A DNA stretch of 64,000 bases from Methylobacterium bullatum (GCA_902712845.1 LR743504.1:1090001-1154000); one strand, 5' to 3'; shown: positions 8,702 through 20,201, counted from the first letter of the stretch. Numbers and translations: made by a program. Notes: a model not told the origin generated them from the letters alone.

Positions 8702-9784
8702 GTGAGCTCGACCATGTCCTCGACGCCCAACGCCCGCCGTCTCTCCCAGAGAAGGCGTATCCTCGCCCTGTGCGCCGGTTCGGTCGGCCTGGTCTCGGCG
8801 GGGCTCGGCTCCGCGCTGCTGACATCCGGCACCGCCCAGGCGCAGACCGAACTCCTCAACGTCTCGTACGATCCGACGCGGGAACTCTATAAGGAGATCA
8901 ACGCGGCCTTCATCGAGGAGTGGAAGGCCAAGACCGGCGAGACGGTCACCATCCGGGCCGCGCATGGCGGCTCGGGCTCGCAGGCCCGCACCGTCATCGA
9001 CGGCATCCCCGCCGATGTGGTGACCCTGGGCATCCCCTCCGACATCGACGCGATCAGCCGCATCTCGAAGAAGATTCGCGCCGATTGGCGCACCAAACTG
9101 CCCAACGAGGGCCTGCCCTATACCTCCACCGTGGTCTTCCTGGTGCGCAAGGGCAACCCGAAGAACGTTAAGGACTGGGGCGACCTGGTGAAGCCGGACG
9201 TGAAGGTGATCACCCCGAACCCGAAGACCTCCGCCGGCGGGCGCTGGAACTTCCTCGCGGCCTGGGGCTACGCCTACGAGAAGGAAGGCAAGAATGTCGA
9301 CAAGGCCAACGCCTTCGTCGGCCAGCTCTACAAGCAGGTGCCGGTGCTCGATACGGGGGCGCGCGGCTCCACCGTGACCTTCGCCCAGCGCGGTCTCGGC
9401 GACGTGCTGCCGACCTGGGAGAACGAGGCCTATCTCGTGTTCGACGAGTTCGGCCGCGACAAGTTCGACGTGGTCGTACCGCCGACCTCGATCTACGCCG
9501 AGCCGCCGGTGGCCCTGGTCGACGCCAATGTCGACAAGAAGGGCACCCGCAAGCAGGCCGAGGCCTACCTCCAGTTCCTCTACACGGACAAGGCGCAGGC
9601 GATCTTCGCCAAGCACCATTACCGTCCGATCAAGCGCGAGGCCGCCAAGCCCGAGCATCTCGCGCAGTTGCCCGAGCTGAAGCTCTTCAAGATCGAGGAT
9701 CTCCAGGGCAACTGGGACGATATCCAGAAGAAGAACTTCGACAATGGCGGCCTGTTCGACCAGCTGAGCAAGCCGCCGCAGTAA
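8702..9784 (+). CDS. sbp: Sulfate ABC transporter, periplasmic sulfate-binding protein
   Basis: This is the solute-binding component that captures sulfate or thiosulfate for the CysTWA importer encoded downstream. The 360-residue protein has an N-terminal signal (QRRRILALCAGS to SGTAQAQ). The mature part starts LLNVSYDPTRELYKEIN, a hallmark of Sbp/CysP, and family segments AHGGSGSQARTVIDG and NPKTSAGGRWNFLAAWGYA are present. The GTG at 8702 has GGAG eight bases upstream; an ATG four codons later is the alternative. It is first in the operon and separated from cysT by a large palindrome, which may favour high relative expression of the binding protein. Confidence 0.95.
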   Translation: MSSTMSSTPNARRLSQRRRILALCAGSVGLVSAGLGSALLTSGTAQAQTELLNVSYDPTRELYKEINAAFIEEWKAKTGETVTIRAAHGGSGSQARTVIDGIPADVVTLGIPSDIDAISRISKKIRADWRTKLPNEGLPYTSTVVFLVRKGNPKNVKDWGDLVKPDVKVITPNPKTSAGGRWNFLAAWGYAYEKEGKNVDKANAFVGQLYKQVPVLDTGARGSTVTFAQRGLGDVLPTWENEAYLVFDEFGRDKFDVVVPPTSIYAEPPVALVDANVDKKGTRKQAEAYLQFLYTDKAQAIFAKHHYRPIKREAAKPEHLAQLPELKLFKIEDLQGNWDDIQKKNFDNGGLFDQLSKPPQ

Positions 9785-9787
9785 CGC

Positions 9788-10010
9788 GCCCCTCCCCCGT
9801 CGCGGCTACGGGATTCACACATCCGCTATTAACGGCAGAGCGCGTCCCTCTCCCCCTTGTGGGGAGAGGTCAGGAGTGGGGGTGGCGCCGCTTGCCTCCG
9901 CAGCTTGAGGGTCGCCCGACCACCCCCACCTCCAACTCCTCCCCACAAGGGGGAGGAGGGCTCGTCAGCGCAGACCGCGAAATGTGTGACCCGTAGCCGT
10001 CACGGGGAGG
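9788..10010. repeat. Nested long palindrome between sbp and cysT
   Basis: There are two layers of inverted repeat. The outer arms, about 9788-9825 and 9976-10010, share GGCTACGGG and TCACACAT in inverted orientation. The inner arms (9846-9885 and 9921-9960) are built on CTCCCCCTTGTGGGGAG and its complement. The transcript could fold into a hairpin of about 220 nt. It lies inside the operon, so it could protect the sbp mRNA 3' end or attenuate read-through. Confidence 0.75.
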
Positions 10011-10106
10011 GTGCCCGCGGAGCGGAGGGCGACCTTCCGCCGGACATCGCACCCGCTTCCCGACCCGCCGATGCGTGAGCGAGGCGACCCACTTCAGGAC
10101 CACCCC

Positions 10107-10964
10107 ATGGCAGAGCCCCCTCTGCGTCCGAGACGACGCTTCCGTCAGCCCAGCGTGATTCCGGGCTTCGGCATCACCTTCGGCTACACCCTGACCTGCC
10201 TCGGCATCATCGTGCTGCTGCCGCTGGCCGCCCTCGTCGCCCGTGCCTCCGGCCTCGGCCTGTGGGGGATCTGGGAGGTGGCCACCGATCCGCGCGTCGC
10301 CAGCGCCCTGCGCGTGAGCTTCGGCGTGTCGCTCCTCGCAGCGCTCACCGCCTCGGTCTTCGGGTTCCTCATCGCCTGGGTGCTCACCCGCTACCGGTTC
10401 CCCGGCCGCAAGATCGTGGACGCGGTGGTGGACCTGCCCTTCGCCCTGCCAACCGCCGTCGCCGGCATCGCCCTGGCCTCCCTCTATGCGCCGAACGGTC
10501 TCGTCGGCGAGCAGCTCGCCAAGCTCGGGGTCGAGGCCGCCTACACGCCGGTGGGCATCTACATCGCCATGGTCTTCATCGGCCTGCCCTTCGCCGTGCG
10601 GACGGTGCAGCCTCTGATCGAGGAGATCGACAAGGAGATCGAGGAGGCCTCGGCCACCCTCGGCGCCGATCGCTGGCATACCCTGATCAAGGTGGTGGTA
10701 CCGCCGCTGATCCCGGCCGTGCTCACGGGCTTCGCCCTCGCCTTCGCCCGCGGCGTCGGGGAATACGGCTCGATCATCTTCATCGCCGGCAACCTGCCCT
10801 ACGTCTCCGAGATCGCGCCGCTCCTCATCGTCATCAAGCTCTCCGAGTTCGATTACGGGGGCGCCTGCGCCATCGCGACGATCATGCTCGGCATCTCGTT
10901 CGTGACGCTGCTGGCCATCAACCTGATCCAGGCCTGGAGCCGCAGGAGGTTCGGATATGTCTAG
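10107..10964 (+). CDS. cysT: Sulfate ABC transporter permease CysT
   Basis: This is one of two inner-membrane permeases of the sulfate/thiosulfate importer. At 285 residues it has about six membrane spans, and the EAA loop that docks the ATPase appears as [21 protein letters not shown]. The sequence [13 protein letters not shown] near the start is typical of CysT/CysU. I chose the ATG at 10107, where the conserved region begins. The frame is open 32 codons further up, but that stretch is Arg/Pro-rich and lies next to the palindrome. Its last 8 bases overlap cysW, which implies translational coupling. Confidence 0.94.
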   Translation: MAEPPLRPRRRFRQPSVIPGFGITFGYTLTCLGIIVLLPLAALVARASGLGLWGIWEVATDPRVASALRVSFGVSLLAALTASVFGFLIAWVLTRYRFPGRKIVDAVVDLPFALPTAVAGIALASLYAPNGLVGEQLAKLGVEAAYTPVGIYIAMVFIGLPFAVRTVQPLIEEIDKEIEEASATLGADRWHTLIKVVVPPLIPAVLTGFALAFARGVGEYGSIIFIAGNLPYVSEIAPLLIVIKLSEFDYGGACAIATIMLGISFVTLLAINLIQAWSRRRFGYV

Positions 10965-11704
10965 CGCCCTCGCCACCACCCGGCCCCCCGCCCGCGCCGG
11001 GAGCGTGGTCACCGAAGGCTTCGCCGTCCGCGCGTTGCTGATCGGGATCGCGGTGGTCTTCCTAGCCCTGTTCCTGGTGCTGCCCCTGGTGACGGTGTTC
11101 ATCCAGGCCTTCGCCAAGGGCTGGTCGGCCTATCTCGCCGCCTTCTCCGAGACGGATGCCCGCTCGGCGATCCGCCTTACCCTGCTGACCGCGGCCATCG
11201 CCGTGCCGTTCAACCTCGTCTTCGGCGTCATGGCCTCCTGGGCCATCGCCAAGTTCGAATTCCGCGGCAAGAACCTGCTCGTGACCCTCATCGACCTGCC
11301 GTTCTCGGTCTCGCCGGTGGTCTCGGGCCTGATCTACGTGCTCGTCTTCGGCGCCCAGGGCCTCCTCGGCCCGTGGCTGCTCGCGCACGACATCCAGATC
11401 ATCTTCGCCGTTCCCGGCATCGTGCTCGCCACGATCTTCGTCACCTTCCCCTTCGTCGCCCGCCAGCTGATCCCGCTGATGCAGGAGCAGGGCACCGCAG
11501 AAGAAGAAGCGGCGCTGACCCTCGGCGCCTCCGGCTGGCACGCCTTCCGGACGGTGACGCTGCCCAACATCCGCTGGGGGCTGCTCTACAGCGTGCTCCT
11601 CTGCAACGCCCGGGCGATGGGTGAATTCGGTGCGGTGTCGGTGGTCTCGGGCCACATCCGCGGATTGACAAACACACTGCCGCTCCACGTGGAGATCCTC
11701 TACA

Positions 11705-12889
<1,185 letters not shown>

Positions 12890-12983
12890 CGGCGCCGGCG
12901 GGGGTACCGCGGAGGAAACGGTTGCGCTTCCTCTTCGGATCGGCTGTGACTGCCGCCGTCGAAATCGAGCGGGAGCATCCGGC

Positions 12984-13541
12984 ATGTCGGGTCATGGAGC
13001 CATCGAGGGCTCGAACAAGAAGGTCGCGCTGCTGATCTCGGTGCTGGCGCTGTTCCTGGCGCTGGCCGAGACCCTGGCCAAGGGTGCGCAGACGGAAGCG
13101 CTCAGCGCCAACGTCGAATCCTCCAACCAATGGGCCTATTATCAGGCCCGCACCATCCGCGGCACCATCCTCAAGACCGCCGACGAGACCCTCGCTCTGA
13201 TCCCGCCGGAGACGGCCAATGCACCGGCCATTGCGGCCAAGCGCGCCGAATGGGCGAAGACCATGGCCCGCTGGGAATCGGACCCCGCCACCGGCGACGG
13301 GCGCAAGGAGCTGCAGGAGAAGGCGCGGGCCTCGCAGGAGCACCGCGACCTCGCGCTCCATCGCTACCACCATTACGAGTTCGGCTCGGCCGCCTTCCAG
13401 ATCGGCATCGTGCTCGCCTCGGCCCAGGTCATCACCGGCATCGCCGCGCTGACCCTGGCCGGCGGGTTCCTGGGCCTCGCCGGCCTGGTGATGCTGGGCT
13501 TCGGCCTCTACGCGCCACACTTTCTGCCGTTTTTCCACTGA
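12984..13541 (+). CDS. DUF4337-family membrane protein
   Basis: The 185-residue protein has an N-terminal membrane helix (KKVALLISVLALFLALAETL), a soluble middle rich in Glu/Arg/Lys that includes SSNQWAYYQARTIRGT, and two C-terminal membrane segments (IGIVLASAQVITGIAALTLA and GFLGLAGLVMLGFGLYAP). This layout and the SNxWxxYQA segment are characteristic of DUF4337, whose function is unknown. It follows cysA by 94 bp and may be read through from the sulfate operon, but no functional link is known. Confidence 0.8.
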   Translation: MSGHGAIEGSNKKVALLISVLALFLALAETLAKGAQTEALSANVESSNQWAYYQARTIRGTILKTADETLALIPPETANAPAIAAKRAEWAKTMARWESDPATGDGRKELQEKARASQEHRDLALHRYHHYEFGSAAFQIGIVLASAQVITGIAALTLAGGFLGLAGLVMLGFGLYAPHFLPFFH

Positions 13542-13611
13542 CGCGCGAATCCCGGCGCAGAGGCTGGACTCTCGCCTCCTTCGCGACAGTTGAAGGAAAG
13601 GGGGGCGGGAC

Positions 13612-14118
13612 ATGGCGCGAGACAGCGAGCAGGAAGGCCGGCTGACCCGGATTTCGGCCTTCGTCTTCCTTCACACCGAACACGCCGTCTATGCCGCCCT
13701 TGGGCTGCTCCTCGCCGGGACGGCGATCCTCGCGCTCATCGACGCGACGGGCCTGCTCCTCGGCGCGATCCGCCATCTCGGGGGCTCGGGCGAACTCCTC
13801 AAGATCGTCGACAGTCTGTTGTTCCTCCTGATGCTAGTGGAGATCCTGCACACGGTGCGGGTCTCGATGCGCTCGGGGCGGCTCACCTGCGAGCCCTTCC
13901 TCATCGTCGGGCTGATCGCCTCGATCCGGCGCGTCCTCGTCATCACCCTGCAATCCTCCGAGGTGATGCACGCGCCGATGACGGCCGAGCGCGAGGCGCT
14001 GTTCCGCGCCTCGATGATCGAGCTCGGCGTGCTGTCCGGGCTCATCCTCACCATGGTGATCTCGATCTTCCTGCTGCACCGCGCCCGCGACGACAACGAG
14101 GTGGCCGGCAAGGAATGA
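13612..14118 (+). CDS. PsiE-family membrane protein
   Basis: This 168-residue protein has four predicted membrane helices and matches the phosphate-starvation-inducible PsiE family in layout: HTEHAVYAALGLLLAG, IVDSLLFLLMLVEILHTV, the basic segment TCEPFLIVGLIASIRRVLVI, and a final helix GVLSGLILTMVISIFLL. The Glu-Pro-Phe-Leu-Ile-Val-Gly stretch between helices 2 and 3 is the family hallmark. PsiE function is not established. A GGGGGCGGGAC purine-rich stretch precedes the ATG. It sits 70 bp after the DUF4337 gene in the same direction. Confidence 0.8.
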   Translation: MARDSEQEGRLTRISAFVFLHTEHAVYAALGLLLAGTAILALIDATGLLLGAIRHLGGSGELLKIVDSLLFLLMLVEILHTVRVSMRSGRLTCEPFLIVGLIASIRRVLVITLQSSEVMHAPMTAEREALFRASMIELGVLSGLILTMVISIFLLHRARDDNEVAGKE

Positions 14119-14237
14119 TCCCGCCGCCACGGAATTGGCTTCGCACTTGCGAAGACGAGGCCCGATCTTCAGATCAGGCCGATGAGACGAGCGGTCGCGA
14201 CGCCGCGCGATACTGCGGATGAGACGGACCGGGACCG

Positions 14238-15584
14238 ATGATCAGCGCCTTCGACCTGTTCAAGATCGGGATCGGCCCGTCGAGTTCGCATACGGTGGGG
14301 CCGATGGTGGCGGCCCTCGATTTCCGCGAGCGGACGCGGCGCCGTCCCGGTCTCGCCCGGATCCGCGCCGAGATCTTCGGCTCCCTCGCCTGGACCGGGC
14401 GCGGGCACGGGACCGACATCGCCATCCTCCTCGGCCTCCTCGGCCACAGCCCCGCCGCCATCGACCCCGACCGGGTGGACGCCTACGTGGCCGAGGCGAA
14501 GCGGACGGGCCGGCTCGGCCTCGGCGGGCCGGCCTTCGCCCTCGAGACCGATCTCGTCTTCAACTTCACCGAGGTGCTGCCGGTGCACACCAACGGCATG
14601 CGCTTCCGCGCCCTCGACGGGCACGGCACGGTCCTCGACACGGTGACCTGCTATTCCATTGGCGGCGGCTTCGTCGTCGGCGAGGAGGAGGTCCGCGCGG
14701 GCGAGACGGTGGAGTTTCCGCTCCCCTATGCCAGCGCCGCCGATCTGCTGGCCACCTGCCTGCGCACCGGCTTCTCCATCGCCCAGGTCCAGCGCGCCAA
14801 CGAGGGCGCGAACCGCAGCCGCGAGGCCATCGACGAGGGGCTGGACGCCATCCGGGACGCGATGTTCGCCTGTATCGACCGGGGGCTTCGCCAGACCGGA
14901 GAATTGCCCGGCGGCCTCAAGGTGCGCCGGCGGGCCAAGAAGCTGTTCGAGGACCTGGAGGCCAACCGCCACCTCAACGCCCGGCCGGCCCACGAGATCA
15001 TGGACTGGATCAGCTTGTTCGCCCTCGCGGTGAACGAGGAGAACGCCGCCGGCGGCCGGGTGGTGACCGCCCCCACCAACGGCGCCGCCGGGATCGTCCC
15101 GGCCGTCCTGCGCTACGCCCGCGACTTCTGCCCCGGCTGGTCGGACGAGCGCGGCCGCGAATTCCTGCTGGTGGCGGCCGCCATCGGCGGTCTCATCAAG
15201 AGCCGCGCCTCGATCTCCGGCGCCGAGGTCGGCTGCCAGGGGGAGGTCGGCTCGGCGGCGGCCATGGCGGCGGCGGGTCTGGCCGCGCTGCTCGGCGGCT
15301 CGACCCTGCAGATCGAGAACGCCGCCGAGATCGCCATGGAGCACCATCTGGGCATGACCTGCGACCCGATCGGCGGCCTCGTCCAGATCCCCTGCATCGA
15401 GCGCAACGCCTTCGGGGCCAACAAGGCGGTGGTGGCCGCCTCCCTGGCTTTGCGCGGCGACGGCATCCACCGGGTCAGCCTCGACGAGGTCATCGAGACC
15501 ATGCGCCAGACCGGCCACGACATGCAGGCGAAATACAAGGAGACGTCGCTGGGCGGCCTGGCCGTGAACGTGGCGGCGTGCTGA
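14238..15584 (+). CDS. sdaA: L-serine ammonia-lyase (L-serine dehydratase)
   Basis: This enzyme converts L-serine to pyruvate and ammonia using a [4Fe-4S] cluster. The 448-residue single-chain form has the N-terminal beta domain ([20 protein letters not shown], with the SSSHT motif) and the C-terminal alpha domain with the cluster cysteines in [18 protein letters not shown] and [18 protein letters not shown]. Length and start agree with SdaA/SdaB family members. It is monocistronic as far as can be seen. In a serine-cycle methylotroph it would draw on the serine pool, though that link is inference. Confidence 0.95.
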   Translation: MISAFDLFKIGIGPSSSHTVGPMVAALDFRERTRRRPGLARIRAEIFGSLAWTGRGHGTDIAILLGLLGHSPAAIDPDRVDAYVAEAKRTGRLGLGGPAFALETDLVFNFTEVLPVHTNGMRFRALDGHGTVLDTVTCYSIGGGFVVGEEEVRAGETVEFPLPYASAADLLATCLRTGFSIAQVQRANEGANRSREAIDEGLDAIRDAMFACIDRGLRQTGELPGGLKVRRRAKKLFEDLEANRHLNARPAHEIMDWISLFALAVNEENAAGGRVVTAPTNGAAGIVPAVLRYARDFCPGWSDERGREFLLVAAAIGGLIKSRASISGAEVGCQGEVGSAAAMAAAGLAALLGGSTLQIENAAEIAMEHHLGMTCDPIGGLVQIPCIERNAFGANKAVVAASLALRGDGIHRVSLDEVIETMRQTGHDMQAKYKETSLGGLAVNVAAC

Positions 15585-15692
15585 GCCGCCGATCCCGGCT
15601 CAGCCGTCACGGCCGGTTCTGCAGATTATCCAGACGGTGACGAGCAAAACCCATGGCCGTCCGTGCACTCTGCGAACCCTCAGGTGCCGGGG

Positions 15693-16145
15693 CTAGCTGG
15701 CGACACGCTGCGCCTGACGCTTGGCCGCATCGAAGGCCTGAAGATCGAGGGCGAGATTGATGACGTGAGCGCTCTTCAGGCGTGTCGGCTCGATCGCGCT
15801 TCCGATACCGTGCTGCAGGTAGACTTCTTCCACCTCTGGCGTTCGCATCGCGCCGCCCATGGTCCAGTTGGGGAAGGAGCGGCTCTGAACATTGCGCGCA
15901 TCCATGATGGTTGCAGTGGCGTGGCGCGGGTCGCGTGCAATCCGAGTATAGGTGGCACTCACCTGGGCTTGCTCACCCTCCAGAACCTGAATGAACCACG
16001 TCTTGTCGAAGATGAGGAAGCCGGTGATCCCGTCTCTGCTATTATTTCGCTGAGAAGTGGAAACGATATCCCGCAAATTCGTAAGCATTGCGCGGTCGTT
16101 ACCCTGCACGACGTTACGGCTATAATAGACGAGTTGGTGAATCAT
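15693..16145 (-). CDS. BLUF-domain blue-light photoreceptor
   Basis: This 150-residue short BLUF protein senses blue light through flavin. The photoactive Tyr is in LVYYSR (Y7) and the Gln in WFIQVLEGE (Q53). Asn34/35 precedes GITGFLIF, and FPNWTMG carries the conserved Trp and Met. There is no effector domain, only a C-terminal helical cap of about 50 residues, so it must signal through a partner protein. No partner candidate is adjacent. Convergent to sdaA, with an AT-richer promoter region upstream. Confidence 0.9.
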   Translation of the reverse strand: MIHQLVYYSRNVVQGNDRAMLTNLRDIVSTSQRNNSRDGITGFLIFDKTWFIQVLEGEQAQVSATYTRIARDPRHATATIMDARNVQSRSFPNWTMGGAMRTPEVEEVYLQHGIGSAIEPTRLKSAHVINLALDLQAFDAAKRQAQRVAS

Positions 16146-16527
16146 TGCAGATTTTCACTTCTGTTAAAAAGCGGAGCGTAAGAAAACGATCGTCTCTGAC
16201 GCTCATGCAGCCCACCAACGCCGCACGAACGATGTCGGCCTCGACCCCATTGCCTTGTTTGAGAGCTAAGTTAATCAAATCCCAGTGCGCAACGATAAGT
16301 AGGTCTTGGACTCCTCTTCACCGCACGGGCCAGCGACAGCCGGAGGTCTTTACGCGACGTGCCGGATGCCGGAAAACGTTCCCAGCGAAACATTTGGCAT
16401 GAACGGCACGATGACCGCTCACCGTCCAGCCGAGAGCCCGATCACGGGATTCAGAGCCTATGCCTGGGTCCGGATCGCGCCCGAGGTCACCGAAATCGTC
16501 TCTTGGGAGAGGAGACGCACGCCGCCG
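16146..16527. other. Gene-free gap between the BLUF gene and tex
   Basis: This gap of 382 bp is AT-richer than average at 16146-16320, where the BLUF promoter should lie. No promoter boxes, repeats or coding sequence could be supported. Confidence 0.4.
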
Positions 16528-18858
16528 TCAGCGGCGTCCCCGGTCCTTGCCCTCCGCCGCCCGGCGCAGGGCTTCGGCAAACGCGCCGTCCGGGGCCGGG
16601 CCGCGTGGCGCCGGATTTGGCGCAGGTCTCTGCTGTGGCCGTGAGGAGGGGCGCTCCTCCTGTCGCCCCGGTCGCGCCGCGCCCGCTTCCTCCGAACGCA
16701 TGCTGAGGGCGATGCGCTTGCGGTTGGCATCCACCTCGACGACACGCACCTGCACCACGTCGCCCGGCTTCACCACCTCGCGCGGATCCTTCACGAACCG
16801 GTCGGCCAGGACCGAGATGTGGACGAGACCGTCCTGGTGGACGCCGATATCGACGAAGGCGCCGAAGGCCGCGACATTGGTGACGACACCTTCGAGGCGC
16901 ATGCCGGGTCGGAGGTCCGAAATCTTCTCGACCCCGTCCTGGAAGGTCGCGGTCTTGAAGGCCGGGCGCGGGTCGCGGCCGGGCTTTTCCAATTCCGACA
17001 GAATGTCGGTGACGGTGGGCAGGCCGAAGGTCTCGTCGGTGAAGCGCTTCGGATCGAGGCTCTTCAGGACCGGGCCGTTGCCGATGACGGCCTGGATGGG
17101 CTGGCCGGCGGCGGCAAGGATGCGGCGCACCACCGGATAGGCTTCCGGATGCACGCCCGACGCATCGAGGGGATCGTCGCCGTCGCGGATGCGCAGGAAG
17201 CCGGCAGCGAGCTCATAGGCCTTGGGGCCGAGGCCGGCGACCTTCTTGAGGCTGGCGCGGGTGCGGAACGGCCCCTTCTCGTCCCGCGTCGTCACGATGT
17301 TGGCCGCCACCCGCTCGGAGAGGCCGGAGACGCGGGCGAGCAGGGGCGCGGAGGCGATGTTCACGTCGACGCCGACGCCGTTCACGCAATCTTCCACCAC
17401 CGCATCGAGGGCCTTGGAGAGCTGACCCTCGCCGAGATCGTGCTGGTACTGGCCGACGCCGATGGCCTTCGGCTCGATCTTCACCAGTTCGGCGAGCGGA
17501 TCCTGCAGGCGCCGCGCGATGGAGACCGCCCCGCGCAGGGTCACGTCGAGGCCCGGCAATTCGGCGCTGGCATAGGCGGAGGCCGAGTAGACCGAGGCGC
17601 CGGCCTCCGACACCATCACCTTGGTGAGTTTCAGCTCCGGCTGCTTGGCGATGAGTTCGGCGGCGAGCTTGTCGGTCTCCCGCGAGGCGGTGCCGTTGCC
17701 GATGGCGATGAGCTCGACCTTATGGGCGCGGCAGAGTTTGGCCAGGGCGACGAGGGCGCCGTTCCAGTCCCGGCGGGGCTCGTGCGGGTAAATCACGTCG
17801 GTGGCCGCGACCTTTCCGGTAGCATCCACCACCGCGACCTTCACACCGGTGCGGAAGCCCGGATCGAGGCCGAGGGTCGGCCGGGCGCCGGCGGGGGCGG
17901 CGAGCAGCAGATCGCGAAGGTTTCCGGCGAAGACGCCGACCGCGCCGGTCTCGGCCACCTGTTTCAGGCGCGCGCGCAGGTCGGTGTCGAGGGCGGGTTT
18001 CAGCTTGGTGCGCCAGGTCCGGCGCACGGTCTCCATCAGGAAACGGTCCCCCGGCCGGCCGTGATCGCCGATGCGGAAGGCGCGGGCGATGCGCAGTTCC
18101 TGCCAGGAGGGCACGCCCTTCTCGGCCACGTCGCCGGGGGCATCGGTGATGTCGAGGTCGAGGATCTCCTCCTTCTCGCCCCGGTACAGGGCCAGGATGC
18201 GGTGCGAGGGCAAGCGCGTGAGCGGTTCGGAAAAGTCGAAATAGTCGGCAAACTTCTCGCCCACCGCCTCCTTGCCCTTCTTGACGGTGGAGGTCATCCG
18301 GCCGCGCTGCCAGACCGTGTCACGCAACTGGCCGACGAGTTCGGGATCCTCGCCGAACCGCTCGATGAGGATCGTGCGCGCCCCCTCCAGGGCAGCCTCG
18401 ACATCGGCGACGCCCTTGCCCGCATCGACGAAGGCGGCGGCAGCCTGTTCCGGAGGCCGCTCGGGATGGGCGAGCAGCGCCTCCGCCAGGGGGCCGAGCC
18501 CGGCCTCGCGGGCGGCCTGCGCCTTGGTGCGGCGCTTCACCTTGAACGGCAGGTAGAGGTCTTCGAGCCGTGCCTTGGTGTCGGCGGCGAGGATGCGGGC
18601 CTTGAGGGCCGGGTCGAGCTTACCCTGCCCGTCGATACTCTCGAGGATGGAGGCGCGGCGCGCCTCCAGGTCGCGGAGATAGGCGATGCGCTCTTCGAGG
18701 TCTCGGAGCTGGGAATCGTCGAGGCCGCCGGTGACCTCCTTGCGATAGCGCGCGATGAACGGCACCGTCGATCCGCCATCGAGGAGCTCGACGGCAGCAC
18801 TCACCTGCCGCTCGGCGACCTTGAGCTCCGCCGCGATGGTTGCAGTGATGGCGGCCAT
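16528..18858 (-). CDS. tex: Tex-family RNA-binding transcription accessory protein
   Basis: Tex is a conserved cytoplasmic nucleic-acid-binding protein linked to transcription and stress tolerance. The 776-residue product has the family domains in order: N-terminal Tex/HTH region (TVPFIARYRKEVTGGLDD), a YqgF/RuvC-like nuclease-fold domain (PTLGLDPGFRTGVKVAVVDA), a helix-hairpin-helix region (NIASAPLLARVSGLSERVA) and a C-terminal S1 RNA-binding domain (RLEGVVTNVAAFGAFVDIG). A Pro/Arg-rich tail of about 50 residues follows the S1 domain. The length is normal for the family. Confidence 0.95.
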   Translation of the reverse strand: MAAITATIAAELKVAERQVSAAVELLDGGSTVPFIARYRKEVTGGLDDSQLRDLEERIAYLRDLEARRASILESIDGQGKLDPALKARILAADTKARLEDLYLPFKVKRRTKAQAAREAGLGPLAEALLAHPERPPEQAAAAFVDAGKGVADVEAALEGARTILIERFGEDPELVGQLRDTVWQRGRMTSTVKKGKEAVGEKFADYFDFSEPLTRLPSHRILALYRGEKEEILDLDITDAPGDVAEKGVPSWQELRIARAFRIGDHGRPGDRFLMETVRRTWRTKLKPALDTDLRARLKQVAETGAVGVFAGNLRDLLLAAPAGARPTLGLDPGFRTGVKVAVVDATGKVAATDVIYPHEPRRDWNGALVALAKLCRAHKVELIAIGNGTASRETDKLAAELIAKQPELKLTKVMVSEAGASVYSASAYASAELPGLDVTLRGAVSIARRLQDPLAELVKIEPKAIGVGQYQHDLGEGQLSKALDAVVEDCVNGVGVDVNIASAPLLARVSGLSERVAANIVTTRDEKGPFRTRASLKKVAGLGPKAYELAAGFLRIRDGDDPLDASGVHPEAYPVVRRILAAAGQPIQAVIGNGPVLKSLDPKRFTDETFGLPTVTDILSELEKPGRDPRPAFKTATFQDGVEKISDLRPGMRLEGVVTNVAAFGAFVDIGVHQDGLVHISVLADRFVKDPREVVKPGDVVQVRVVEVDANRKRIALSMRSEEAGAARPGRQEERPSSRPQQRPAPNPAPRGPAPDGAFAEALRRAAEGKDRGRR

Positions 18859-19091
18859 GGAATCCTCGCGCGCGTGAAGGGGTCGCGGTGTCTACAGGCC
18901 GGGCCGGAGAGCGGTCAAACCGCATCCTGCCGCCCCGCCGGGCTCCCGGGCCGAGGTGTTCGTGACAAAGTCTTCCATGTCGATACCGATTGTCGCGAAA
19001 GAGGACGTTGATCGCGCTTGCCCGCAATGGACAAGGGGTTCGTCGCAGCGGAGACTTGTCGAAAGAACAAACGGGTCAGGGAGAGAATCGC

Positions 19092-20201
19092 ATGAGGCTC
19101 AGGCTCGCTCTGGCCGCGCTCGTCGTCGCCTTCGCAGGGGCGGCCTCGGCGGAGCCCCCGACCTTCCAGGTCGATCCGACTTGGCCGAAGCCCCTGCCGA
19201 ACAACTGGATCATGGGCCAGGCCTCCGGCGTCGCCGTGGATGCCGAGGACCGGGTCTGGGTGGTGCAGCGGCCCCGCTCGCTGACCGACGACGAGAAGGC
19301 CGCCAGCCTCACGCCGCCGCGCACCAAATGCTGCCACCCCGCCCCGCCCGTGCTGGTCTTCGACCAGGCGGGCACCCTCCTCCGCTCCTGGGGTGGGCCG
19401 GGCGAGGGCTATGATTGGCCGCAGAACGAGCACGGCATCCACATCGACCACAAGGGCTTCGTCTGGCTCGCCGGCAACGGCGAGCAGGATGGCCTGATCC
19501 TGAAATTCACGCCGGAGGGGAAGTTCGTCCTGCAGATCGGCAAGCAGGGCCCGCAGACCAATAGCCTCGACACCACCCGCCTCGGCCGCCCCGCCGCCAT
19601 GCAGGTGGACCCGGAGACCAACGAGCTCTTCGTCGCCGACGGTTACTTCAACCACCGGGTCATCGTGTTCGATGCCGAGACCGGAGCGTTCAAGCGGATG
19701 TGGGGCGCCTACGGCAAGCCGCCCACCGACGAGACCCTGCCCGCCTACGACCCGGCCGCCGCGCCGGTGCAGCAATTCCGCAACCCGGTCCATTGCGTGC
19801 AGATCGCCCGCGACGGGCTGGTCTATGTCTGCGACCGGGCCAATGATCGGGTCCAGGTGTTCCGCCGCGACGGCAGCTTCGTGAAGGAGTTCTTCGTGGA
19901 GAAGAATACCCGCGCCAACGGCTCCGTCTGGGAACTGGCGCTCTGGCCCGACCCCGACCAGACCTACCTCCTCAATGCGGACGGCGCCAACAACGAGGTC
20001 CGCACCCTCAGGCGCGACACCGGCGAGGTGCTCGGCGCCTTCGGCCGCAACGGCCGCATGGCCGGCGACTTCCACTGGGTCCACAACCTCGCCGTGGACA
20101 GCCGGGGCAACGTCTTCACCACGGAGGTGGACACCGGCAAGCGCGCGCAGAAGTTCTTGTTCAAGGGGGAGATGGTGGTGCGCAAGCGGGCGGCGCCGTA
20201 G
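19092..20201 (+). CDS. Secreted NHL-repeat beta-propeller protein
   Basis: This exported protein of 369 residues has a Sec signal (MRLRLALAALVVAFAGAASA) and then repeated NHL/6-bladed propeller units, for example FDQAGTLLRSWG, FTPEGKFVLQIG, FDAETGAFKRMWGAYGK, FRRDGSFVKEFF and DTGEVLGAFGRNG. A CCHP motif near residue 79 is the only Cys pair of note. I chose the ATG at 19092 because the signal peptide begins there and AGGGAGAG lies just upstream. Propellers of this group may be lactonase-like or peptidylamidoglycolate-lyase-like, but no catalytic assignment is possible. Confidence 0.82.
   Translation: MRLRLALAALVVAFAGAASAEPPTFQVDPTWPKPLPNNWIMGQASGVAVDAEDRVWVVQRPRSLTDDEKAASLTPPRTKCCHPAPPVLVFDQAGTLLRSWGGPGEGYDWPQNEHGIHIDHKGFVWLAGNGEQDGLILKFTPEGKFVLQIGKQGPQTNSLDTTRLGRPAAMQVDPETNELFVADGYFNHRVIVFDAETGAFKRMWGAYGKPPTDETLPAYDPAAAPVQQFRNPVHCVQIARDGLVYVCDRANDRVQVFRRDGSFVKEFFVEKNTRANGSVWELALWPDPDQTYLLNADGANNEVRTLRRDTGEVLGAFGRNGRMAGDFHWVHNLAVDSRGNVFTTEVDTGKRAQKFLFKGEMVVRKRAAP

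Noticed and set aside
16819..19011. 730-codon frame antisense to tex
   Set aside because: Mirror of tex codon bias; no motif and no ribosome site.
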